Source: DUPQ01 sp041678685 (GTDB taxonomy: Bacteria > Bacillota > Clostridia > DUPQ01). From it: a stretch of 6,161 nt of DNA. Where the stretch lies: positions 1 through 6,161 of the forward strand of contig JBAYNV010000133.1 of NCBI GenBank assembly GCA_041678685.1, written 5' to 3'. Below the pieces are notes generated by a model. That model saw nothing but the letters and a program-made list of their open reading frames with translations, was not told the origin of the DNA and made no database searches. Each line of letters starts with the position of its first letter. The stretch's first letter is position 1. The position numbers and the translations under genes are program-made. Positions 1 to 6,161 of this stretch are shown one piece after another.

Positions 1-75
1 ATTTAAAATGTTGGAACATCAATTTCTCACTTTATTACTTCCTTCCTTCAAAGTCTAAATCAATCAAAACCTTCT

Positions 76-111
76 CGGTTCAGAATGCAACATCATTCAA
101 ATGAAGAACCG
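76..111 (-). repeat. Short inverted repeat spanning the last stop codon
   Basis: On the transcript, CGGTTC (111-106) can pair with GAACCG (81-76) across a 24-base loop containing the stop codon TGA (95-93). The sequence just after the second arm is only loosely T-rich (GGTTTTGATTGATTT), and the loop is long. It could be a weak 3'-end structure or chance; it is not a clear intrinsic terminator. Nothing else in 1-92 looks like a gene or a strong terminator. Confidence 0.3.
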
Positions 112-1172
112 GTTATTACGAGTTCGTTGTCCTCTAATCCGCTCAATACCAAGTATGCGGTTTCATTTAACACTTCAGTACCGATCGTAAGATACCTGAT
201 AACCTTTATGTTGTTTTCCAATACATATGTATAGTAACTGTTATCGGATGTTGAATAAACATATTCTTTCGGTATTGCAATAACACCATCATAATTATTT
301 AGCGCCAATTCATAATACACTCCGTACTTTACAATATTGTTGTAATCAACACCTTCTTCTTTCACAAAATCCAGATAAACATAAGCTCCTGATATCTCAC
401 CGGGATTTTCACTGTCTTTAAGAGTGTTTATGCTCGTAATGCTCATTGTATGTGCTTTATTATTCTTGTCTTTAACTTGAATAGTATCACCTGTTTTTAA
501 CCATAATTTCTGAAAAAAGCTATACCCATTTTCAATTAGCATACTTGCGTGATAATTATCAGGATCACCGTAAAATCTTACTGTGTGAACCTTATATTGA
601 TTATTGTATGTATCTTTTTCTGTTACATATGTCGGACTTATATTAGTCAGCCAAAAATTTGTTGGTGAGATAAGCTTAAGTGTTTCCATCTTTTCTACCG
701 CTTTATCATATTCGTGTTGTGCAAACTCAATATCCGATAAAGCTATCTGCATATCGTAATATCCTTCTCCCGTATCGAGGTACTTTCTGTAATAATCCTT
801 ATACAACAGTTGTTTTAGCTCCAAGTTTTCCTGTTTCAGTATTAAATTGTTTTCCAACTCTTTATCGGTAATTACCGCAAGAACATCGCCTTCTTTCACA
901 AATGTGCCCGGTTCATTAATTAAAATCGTACATTGCTCAAATTCGGTATAAGTGACAGATGCAATACTGCTGGAAGAGTTTGAAGCAAATTTTAAATATA
1001 CCTTTATCCAATCACTTACATTTTGATTTTTTACCTCCCAGGTAGTAAAAACCTCTTCAGGTACGTCAAATACAGGTATTTCATAAGTAACCATCTTGTT
1101 TGAACAGGATGCAAGAACTGTACAGAGCAATATAACAATTAAAATATAAGGGTAGAATTTTTTTACTCTCAT
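93..1172 (-). CDS. Divergent HlyD/MacA-type adaptor lipoprotein (second of two)
   Basis: This 359-residue protein is a second surface lipoprotein of adaptor type and the last gene of the operon. The signal peptide has basic MRVKK, a hydrophobic core and lipobox LASC with Cys23 as the lipidation site. The first lipoyl half is recognisable (about 79-107, with PGTFVKEGDVLAVI). A predicted helical hairpin follows at 105-168, rich in Leu, Glu, Lys and Tyr. The second lipoyl half, expected next as a RAP-x-x-G-type motif, is degenerate (LKLISPTNFWLTNISP from residue 165). The C-terminal membrane-proximal domain is again clear (about 293-355), from VIAIPKEYVYS to LSGLEDNELVITG. The ATG at 1172 overlaps the previous TGA by 4 bases. 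No good Shine-Dalgarno lies at normal distance: GGAAGGGG ends 16 bases away, so translation may depend on coupling. It could pair with the first adaptor in a mixed ring or have a separate role. The family call is reasonable; the exact function is unknown. Confidence 0.82.
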   Translation of the reverse strand: MRVKKFYPYILIVILLCTVLASCSNKMVTYEIPVFDVPEEVFTTWEVKNQNVSDWIKVYLKFASNSSSSIASVTYTEFEQCTILINEPGTFVKEGDVLAVITDKELENNLILKQENLELKQLLYKDYYRKYLDTGEGYYDMQIALSDIEFAQHEYDKAVEKMETLKLISPTNFWLTNISPTYVTEKDTYNNQYKVHTVRFYGDPDNYHASMLIENGYSFFQKLWLKTGDTIQVKDKNNKAHTMSITSINTLKDSENPGEISGAYVYLDFVKEEGVDYNNIVKYGVYYELALNNYDGVIAIPKEYVYSTSDNSYYTYVLENNIKVIRYLTIGTEVLNETAYLVLSGLEDNELVITGSSFE

Positions 1173-2302
1173 CTTACAACTACCATATCCCCTTCCGACA
1201 AACCTTCTAAAATTTCAAAAGAAGTATCAAACTCTTCGCCTACTTTAATATAGACACGTTCTACAGTTTCATCCGGTAATAGTTTATATACATAATAGAT
1301 TGCAGGTTCTTCAGAAGTAGCCTGTTTCTCAATTTCTACCAGCCCTTTAGAAACAACCAAAACATTACTTACTTCCCTTTTTATTAACTTAACATCAAAT
1401 TCCTGATGAAACTTTATATCAGGCGGGATCTTATTATCTTCAAATTGCAACTTAAGATACAAAAAACGTTGTCCGGAGAAATACCCTGATCGCAAGTCAT
1501 CTCTGTAATTTGTTTTGAAATTCGTATTACTCATACTGACAAAACCTTTATACATTGTATCCGATTCTTCATCATACAACTCCGCTTTAGTGTTTTCAAA
1601 ACATACCGAAAACGGATATGCTGCAGTTTCTATATTTTCATCTACATAGGCTAATATAAAGCCGTCCTCAATCTTACATATTTGAAAAACTAAGGTACTA
1701 ACTTCCTCTGTAGAAAGCGTATCTCCTTCTAACCCGACTATATAACCTTCATATGGCGCTCTTAAAGTATATTCACCTTCTAATGCATTAAAATCGTCCA
1801 GTAATTGTTTACTTATCACATAATTGTCATGATGAGTATCTAAAGTTTGTTTAGATATTTTACCTTGCTGATATTGTATATATGCATTCTCGTAATTTAT
1901 CTCCGCTCTTCTTTTAGCCCAATTATACTTAAATTCATCATCTTCATTTATGTTATACTCATACTCAACTAATATGTCACCTTCTTTGACATAATCGTTC
2001 AATTGAACATACAGTTTTTTTATCTTGGCAGATCCTATGTCGCTGGTTGCAGTTACGGTCTTCTGCGGATCATTAATAAAAACACACTTACTTCCAATTT
2101 CGGAATTTATGTTGTAACCCTCAAAAATATCCTCTCTTTTTATCTCTTCAAATTGCCATTCTATATTTTTCTGCTGTATAAGTTCCGGTTGCACTTTATG
2201 ATATCTGCTTTCCATCGGATAAAAATACGTACACCCGGTAAGAAGCGAAAACATTAAGGAGAAAATAATAAACAAGATCAATATTGATTTAGTCTTTCTC
2301 AT
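1169..2302 (-). CDS. HlyD/MacA-type adaptor lipoprotein (first of two)
   Basis: This 377-residue protein is a periplasmic-adaptor-like (membrane fusion) lipoprotein that should sit on the outer face of the membrane against the permease's extracytoplasmic domains. The N-terminus is a lipoprotein signal: basic MRKTK, a hydrophobic stretch, and lipobox LTGC with the lipidated Cys24. The split lipoyl-like domain is visible as two halves, AKIKKLYVQLNDYVKEGDIL (92-111) and LRAPYEGYIVGLEGDTLS (180-197). A helical hairpin of about 50-60 residues lies between them, far too short to span to an outer-membrane channel. A beta-barrel region (about 212-310) follows, then a C-terminal membrane-proximal domain (about 311-376) with the characteristic LVVSKGLVEI start and LEGLSEGDMVVV end. 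The ATG at 2302 overlaps the ATPase TGA by 4 bases and has AAGGAG 7 bases upstream. The ATPase and permease context supports a MacA-like role rather than an RND partner. Confidence 0.9.
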   Translation of the reverse strand: MRKTKSILILFIIFSLMFSLLTGCTYFYPMESRYHKVQPELIQQKNIEWQFEEIKREDIFEGYNINSEIGSKCVFINDPQKTVTATSDIGSAKIKKLYVQLNDYVKEGDILVEYEYNINEDDEFKYNWAKRRAEINYENAYIQYQQGKISKQTLDTHHDNYVISKQLLDDFNALEGEYTLRAPYEGYIVGLEGDTLSTEEVSTLVFQICKIEDGFILAYVDENIETAAYPFSVCFENTKAELYDEESDTMYKGFVSMSNTNFKTNYRDDLRSGYFSGQRFLYLKLQFEDNKIPPDIKFHQEFDVKLIKREVSNVLVVSKGLVEIEKQATSEEPAIYYVYKLLPDETVERVYIKVGEEFDTSFEILEGLSEGDMVVVR

Positions 2303-3318
2303 CCTTCTGCTCCTTCGTTATAAAAAACTATCTTATCGTCTTGCATCTTAATACGTACTTTGCTGTTGTTGGGTATTTTTGCAAGCTTAAGATATTCATC
2401 GGGTATTTTCAACCTGCCTTGTCTGTCTAATACGATCATTTCTTCGTGTGTTTCCGATTCTTCCACTCCGGACATTCTGTCCAATTCCAATATTTGTTCT
2501 TTATAGGACTGTTTTTTAATGTACTCGCTTCCGGTTCTTCCGTCTACAATTGTTACTACCCTGTCCACAGTCTTTGCAATGGCTCTGTCATGTGTGACTA
2601 TGATAATCGTAATACCGTATTCAGTATTAAGCTTTCTGAATATGTTATATATCAAGGATGCGGTAGCTGTATCCACTGCTCCCGTAGGCTCATCAGCAAG
2701 TAAAATTTTGGGATTATTCGCCATGGCTATGGCAATGGCCACTCTTTGTTGCTCTCCTCCCGAAAGCTGTGATAAACGATTATTCATTCTGTCTTGAAGC
2801 CCCATTAAAGTCAAAAGCTCGGCAGCATGTTTATTTGCATCTTTTCTACCGGCAAGAATCATTGGTATTTCCACATTATGAATAGCCGGAAGGTAAGGTA
2901 TAAGGTTTCTTGCATTGTTCTGCCAGACAAATCCCACTTTCTCTTTCTTGTATCGTAAAAGTTCCGACTTTTTTAACCTCAACAGATTCTCACCGTCAAC
3001 TATCAATGTTCCTGCAGACGGCACATCCAAACCTCCGATCAAATTCATCAAAGTGGATTTACCGCTTCCGCTGTTGCCGATTATAGCCATCATTTCGCCT
3101 TTTTTTATTTCCAGATCCAACCCTTGAAGTGCAACAACCTCCGTATCTTTAGATTTATAGATTTTTACTACACCGTTACAAAATATCATATGTTCGGGTG
3201 TATAGCCGGGAATCTCCGAATCGTCATCACCATAAAAATTTCTTGCTTTAGCATCACCTAAAACAGTTTTAGGCTTTATCAAGATGGATTTTATGAATGA
3301 CTTCATTTTCTTGATCAT
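2299..3318 (-). CDS. MacB/LolD-type ABC ATPase with C-terminal AbrB/SpoVT-like domain (second of two)
   Basis: This 339-residue ATPase is about 100 residues longer than a standard MacB-type subunit. Residues 1-42 are a non-ABC extension, basic at first (MIKKMKSFIKSILIKPK) and acidic around 31-35. The ABC domain covers about 43-262: Walker A GNSGSGKST (81-89), Q-loop Gln133, signature LSGGEQQR (185-192), Walker B ILLADE (205-210), D-loop GAVD (213-216) and switch His243. All catalytic residues are present, so it should hydrolyse ATP. After a charged linker (263-292), residues 294-334 match the AbrB/SpoVT swapped-hairpin pattern, with LDRQGRLKIP then a short helix and a KVRIKMQDDKIVFY strand pair. 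That domain usually binds DNA or mediates dimerisation; its role here is unknown. The ATG at 3318 overlaps the preceding TGA (ATGA) and has AAGGG 7 bases upstream. It probably pairs with the first ATPase under the shared permease, though a homodimer cannot be excluded. Confidence 0.93.
   Translation of the reverse strand: MIKKMKSFIKSILIKPKTVLGDAKARNFYGDDDSEIPGYTPEHMIFCNGVVKIYKSKDTEVVALQGLDLEIKKGEMMAIIGNSGSGKSTLMNLIGGLDVPSAGTLIVDGENLLRLKKSELLRYKKEKVGFVWQNNARNLIPYLPAIHNVEIPMILAGRKDANKHAAELLTLMGLQDRMNNRLSQLSGGEQQRVAIAIAMANNPKILLADEPTGAVDTATASLIYNIFRKLNTEYGITIIIVTHDRAIAKTVDRVVTIVDGRTGSEYIKKQSYKEQILELDRMSGVEESETHEEMIVLDRQGRLKIPDEYLKLAKIPNNSKVRIKMQDDKIVFYNEGAEG
2310..2315 (-). promoter_or_regulatory. 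Ribosome binding site of the first adaptor lipoprotein
   Basis: AAGGAG lies 7 bases before ATG at 2302, within the last codons of the second ATPase. It is a near-perfect Shine-Dalgarno match with the same spacing as for the two ATPase genes. Confidence 0.75.
2317..2439 (-). other. AbrB/SpoVT-like domain at the C-terminus of the second ATPase
   Basis: This segment encodes residues 294-334 of the second ATPase. The order is a hydrophobic strand (MIVLD), the turn RQGRLKIP with the conserved Gly-Arg and Ile-Pro, a short helix (DEYLKLAKI), then a KVRIKM strand and a DDKIVFY strand. This follows the layout of AbrB/MazE/SpoVT domains, whose subunits interlock as dimers. The usual Arg after the Ile-Pro helix start (the 'KEIR' position) is not present, so DNA binding may be weak or absent. 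The assignment rests on pattern matching by eye. Confidence 0.75.
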
Positions 3319-3989
3319 TTTATAACCCTTCCATCTTCCAACCTTATAACATTATCTGCAAGTTCAATCATACTTGGATCATGTGTTGTCATTACTATTG
3401 TCAATTTTTCTTCATCTACAAGATGCCTGAACAGATTGATTATTCTAAGTCCCGTCTTTGTATCCAACTCCGCTGTAGGTTCATCGGCAAATATCATTTC
3501 CGGTCTGGATGCTATTGCTCTGGCAATAGCTACTCTTTGTTGTTCTCCGCCGGAAAGCTGATGCGGTTTATGTTTCATTCTTTTTTCCAAACCGACAAAT
3601 TTCAAGGCTTCTTTTATAAGAGCGTCACGTTTCTTAGCTTCTACTCCTCCCATCCTAAGTCCGAATTCAACATTTTCATATGCAGTCAGAACCGATATCA
3701 ATGCAACCGATTGGAAAACAAATCCGATGCTTTTTCTTCTTATTGCATCCCGTTTATTATCACTAAGATCGGTAATCTCCTTATCATGAAAATATATCTT
3801 ACCGGAAGTTGGTCTGTCCAATGCGCTCGCTATATTCATCAATGTTGTTTTACCCGAACCCGATCGTCCCGCAAGCATTGTAAGTGTAGCGGGTTCTATC
3901 GCAATATTTACATCCGCAAGAGCATGTACCGTCAGATTTCCCTGAGTAAAATCTCTGCAGACATCAACAGCTTTAAGCAATACAGCCAT
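3315..3989 (-). CDS. MacB/LolD-type ABC transporter ATPase (first of two)
   Basis: This 224-residue protein is a stand-alone nucleotide-binding subunit that should drive the adjacent FtsX permease from the cytoplasmic face. All ABC motifs are intact: Walker A GRSGSGKTT (41-49), Q-loop Gln93, signature LSGGEQQR (145-152), Walker B MIFADE (165-170) with catalytic Glu170, D-loop AELD (173-176) and switch His203. Length and motif style match the MacB/LolD/FtsE group, which partners FtsX-type permeases. The ATG at 3989 is preferred over an in-frame TTG at 3992, because AGGAG upstream lies 7 bases from the ATG but only 4 from the TTG. The ATG shares one base with the permease TGA (TGATG), implying coupled translation. 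The gene ends in TGA, overlapping the second ATPase by 4 bases. It is not a duplicate of its neighbour: the cores share motifs but differ widely, and this one has no extra domains. Confidence 0.95.
   Translation of the reverse strand: MAVLLKAVDVCRDFTQGNLTVHALADVNIAIEPATLTMLAGRSGSGKTTLMNIASALDRPTSGKIYFHDKEITDLSDNKRDAIRRKSIGFVFQSVALISVLTAYENVEFGLRMGGVEAKKRDALIKEALKFVGLEKRMKHKPHQLSGGEQQRVAIARAIASRPEMIFADEPTAELDTKTGLRIINLFRHLVDEEKLTIVMTTHDPSMIELADNVIRLEDGRVIK
3326..3330 (-). promoter_or_regulatory. Ribosome binding site of the second ATPase
   Basis: AAGGG lies 7 bases before ATG at 3318, inside the end of the first ATPase gene. It supports including the N-terminal extension in the protein, because the alternative Met5 (codon at 3306) would be badly spaced from it. 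Confidence 0.65.
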
Positions 3990-6161
3990 CAATCTTCTCC
4001 TAACTTCAGTGCCTGATCAATCTTAAGTTTGGAAATAAATCTCATAAGCACCGATATCCCGATAGTTAACGACAAACCTGTGATTACATAAATCCTTATA
4101 TAATCCACTCCATCACGATAGGTGGTAAAAGGCAGATGCTGGGTACTCACGGTTGATACTCTTTCAAATAAAAGAACAAATATTTGACTTGCAATGCCAC
4201 CTATTAAAATTCCTGCAATAATCGATACGAAGGATATCATAAGCTGCTCGTAGAATATCATTCTGTACAGTTCATTTTTGTTCATACCCATTGCACGGAA
4301 AATACCGAACTGTAATGCTCTCTGCCTGACTGATATAAGCCAGAAAATAATGAAACCAATACAACATACTATCATGGATATCAGAAAATCCAATGTAAGT
4401 ATGCCGTTCATTCCGTTGAGTACGGAATTCATTTTGGCTAATGTTACCTGGTAGTCCGTAAAATCTATATCGAAGGACTCATCTGCTGTCGCTTTTTCCC
4501 TGATGTGTTCCAATATCGCACTGTCAAGAACGCCGTCTTTTTTATTTATCAATATTCTGCCTTTTTGATCAAAATCCTTCATTACTAAATAATTGTCATG
4601 TGTCATTATAATAAATCGTTGATTTACCATTGCAGGCCATTTATCACAAACTGCCACAACAAGAACATTTTCCACTACATTATCTTCATACACATTATTT
4701 TCAACAGTTGATACATAAGTATAGCTCATGAACTGGCCTGCCTGCACACCGTATTCATCCGCAATGGCTTTAGAAATAATTATGCCATTAGGATAAGTAG
4801 ACAAAGTATTCAGAATATGATTAATAGGAATACCATCATTCAAATCCTTGCGTAATTTTACTGTTTTGCCGAATTCATACGGATCAATTCCCATAAATGT
4901 AACAGCTTCATTTGACGGTTTAGTTTCCGTGGTATAGCTAAAATATGTTGTATAACTGTCAATCAAATCCGAATCACAGAACCTGTGCGCACTACTTTTT
5001 AGCATATTACCCTCGTAGCTTATATATGTAAGAGCATTGGTTTGAGGGTTAATATCCATTTCTTTAGGTAGAAATGATACATCTGCACCTACTTCATATC
5101 GGATATTATCTTCTAAATTCTCATTTAAAGTCCTTCCGAAATTCGCATTGAATATACCGACACCTATTGTGAGGATAAGGAAAATCATTATAAACTGCTT
5201 GTGATTGCCGCTTCTGGAAACATGCATAAATGCGGTGTATGATGCCAGTCTCCAATATTTTTTCCCTAAGATAAAAATTAACTCTGTAAGATAGGGGAAT
5301 AACCTTATAAACAAAAGTCCCAATCCTAAAATAAACATTGTGACAGCTAAGAATAAAGTAAAGTCAACTGATGTTGATTGCACATCCTGTATATACTTAC
5401 TTATTGACTCGTAATCGTACAGGAAGTACAAAGAGATCCCTATAAGGATTAGATCCAAGAACATAACCTGCCAGAATGGTTTTTTCGACTCGTCGGAAAT
5501 ATTTTGTTTAAGCTGTACTATTGTATATTTTGACGCTTTGTACGCAGGTACTAATATCATTATAAGGTAAATTACAGCACATATTATCGCATACAACAAA
5601 GATGTTGACTCAAATCTCACTTCAATCGCCGTCCTGTTAACAAACTCCATAAAACCGTCTGCAGCTCCGAGGAGACGGCATAAAAATCGTGCAAGTAATA
5701 TGCCTAAAAAGAAGGAAATTACGGATATGACAACACCCTGGCCTAAATAGAGTAAGAAAATCTGGTTTCTGCTTGCTCCCCTACTCGCCAAAGTGGCAAT
5801 TTCCGATTTTTCTCTTTCCATCATCAAACGGGATATCATGACAACATACATCCCTATCATCAAGACTACCGGAATTATAAGAAGCAGGAACATCTTCGAC
5901 ATAACCTGCATATCATTATTATAACCGTCAATAATGGAAATATAGTTGTTTGAGGTATTTATGATCACACCTGAAACGTTGCCTGATGTGGATAATGCCT
6001 GTGTAGCACGTAAGATCGTATCAGCCTGTCTTAGCCGAACTGTCGTATAGTCATAAGCTGCAAACCAGTCTGCTTGATTTAAAGTGACTTTAGATTCATT
6101 TATCATTTCCTGCAAACTGTCGAAATCCACTATAAAAGCTCTGTCTGAAACTTTGAAAAAA
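3989..6161 (-). CDS. FtsX/MacB-type ABC transporter permease, 5'-truncated by window edge
   Basis: This is the membrane subunit of a MacB/LolCE-type ABC system. The reading frame stays open through GTG at 6130 to the window edge (last full codon 6158-6160), so the start is missing. Residues below are numbered from that GTG. The visible part begins with the end of an extracytoplasmic domain (1-78), then membrane segments near 79-100, 124-151 and 177-197. These form a first FtsX module with the cytoplasmic motif EKSEIATLASRGAS at 107-120. Two more segments follow (about 222-238 and 256-276), then one at 313-331, a large extracytoplasmic domain (about 332-577), and a second FtsX module (578-601, 627-656, 679-697) with ALQFGIFRAMGM at 605-616. 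With the missing N-terminal helix this would make about ten membrane segments and two outer domains. Such double-module permeases can act alone with a pair of ATPases. It ends in TGA, overlapping the next start by one base. The family is clear; the substrate is unknown. Confidence 0.93.
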   Translation of the reverse strand, partial: FFKVSDRAFIVDFDSLQEMINESKVTLNQADWFAAYDYTTVRLRQADTILRATQALSTSGNVSGVIINTSNNYISIIDGYNNDMQVMSKMFLLLIIPVVLMIGMYVVMISRLMMEREKSEIATLASRGASRNQIFLLYLGQGVVISVISFFLGILLARFLCRLLGAADGFMEFVNRTAIEVRFESTSLLYAIICAVIYLIMILVPAYKASKYTIVQLKQNISDESKKPFWQVMFLDLILIGISLYFLYDYESISKYIQDVQSTSVDFTLFLAVTMFILGLGLLFIRLFPYLTELIFILGKKYWRLASYTAFMHVSRSGNHKQFIMIFLILTIGVGIFNANFGRTLNENLEDNIRYEVGADVSFLPKEMDINPQTNALTYISYEGNMLKSSAHRFCDSDLIDSYTTYFSYTTETKPSNEAVTFMGIDPYEFGKTVKLRKDLNDGIPINHILNTLSTYPNGIIISKAIADEYGVQAGQFMSYTYVSTVENNVYEDNVVENVLVVAVCDKWPAMVNQRFIIMTHDNYLVMKDFDQKGRILINKKDGVLDSAILEHIREKATADESFDIDFTDYQVTLAKMNSVLNGMNGILTLDFLISMIVCCIGFIIFWLISVRQRALQFGIFRAMGMNKNELYRMIFYEQLMISFVSIIAGILIGGIASQIFVLLFERVSTVSTQHLPFTTYRDGVDYIRIYVITGLSLTIGISVLMRFISKLKIDQALKLGED
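3997..4003 (-). promoter_or_regulatory. Ribosome binding site of the first ATPase
   Basis: TTAGGAG lies within the last codons of the permease gene, 7 bases before ATG at 3989. It decides the start in favour of this ATG over the TTG at 3992. Confidence 0.75.

Noticed and set aside
1..19. Possible start of a further minus-strand gene (ATG at 19-17)
   Set aside because: Only six codons are visible before the edge. The purine-rich GGAAGGAAG upstream is about 18 bases away, and the GTG that it would serve runs into a stop after three codons.
8..19. Small perfect dyad ATGTT-GG-AACAT, followed on the minus strand by TTTT
   Set aside because: The stem is too short and AT-rich, with a two-base loop, to be called an intrinsic terminator or operator.
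680..871. Plus-strand open frame opposite the second adaptor, with a similar one at 2003-2257 opposite the first
   Set aside because: Both are short antisense shadows inside well-supported lipoprotein genes, with no domain.
2446..3127. Three plus-strand open frames (70-92 codons) opposite the second ATPase
   Set aside because: They are antisense to conserved ATPase motifs, overlap one another, and show no recognisable domain.
3990..3992. TTG as start of the first ATPase
   Set aside because: The Shine-Dalgarno site is only 4 bases away, while the adjacent ATG at 3989 has ideal 7-base spacing.
3381..4016. Plus-strand open frame of 211 codons opposite the first ATPase
   Set aside because: It lies entirely antisense to a gene with intact ABC motifs, and its product is Cys/Ser/Tyr-rich with no recognisable domain. 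It is a shadow frame.
6128..6130. GTG as the true start of the permease
   Set aside because: The frame remains open upstream to the window edge, no ribosome binding site precedes the GTG, and the expected first membrane helix and most of the first outer domain would be missing.

Overview
The window is a run of five tightly packed genes, all on the minus strand, so transcription runs from the right edge towards position 1. It is AT-rich, and all five stop codons are TGA, which argues for the standard bacterial code. Both adaptor proteins carry a lipoprotein signal peptide instead of a plain membrane anchor, and Shine-Dalgarno sites are strong. Together this suggests a low-GC Gram-positive of the Clostridia type. 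That is an inference from style, because there is no taxonomic marker gene.

Layout in transcription order: (1) 6161-3989, a large FtsX/MacB-type permease whose 5' end lies off the window; (2) 3989-3315, a MacB/LolD-type ABC ATPase; (3) 3318-2299, a second, longer ATPase of the same family with an N-terminal extension and a C-terminal AbrB/SpoVT-like domain; (4) 2302-1169, a lipoprotein HlyD/MacA-type adaptor; (5) 1172-93, a second, more divergent lipoprotein adaptor. Neighbouring genes overlap by 1 or 4 bases at all four junctions, so this is one translationally coupled operon. Its promoter and the permease N-terminus lie upstream of the window. The final 92 bases hold no gene and no convincing terminator.

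Taken together the genes look like a MacAB-like export or extracytoplasmic machine for a cell without an outer membrane. One permease contains two FtsX modules, two non-identical ATPases could pair as its motor, and two surface lipoproteins could form the adaptor on the outer face. The substrate cannot be read from the sequence; a peptide, antibiotic or lipid-like compound would fit the family. The most unusual element is the AbrB-like swapped-hairpin domain fused to the second ATPase.
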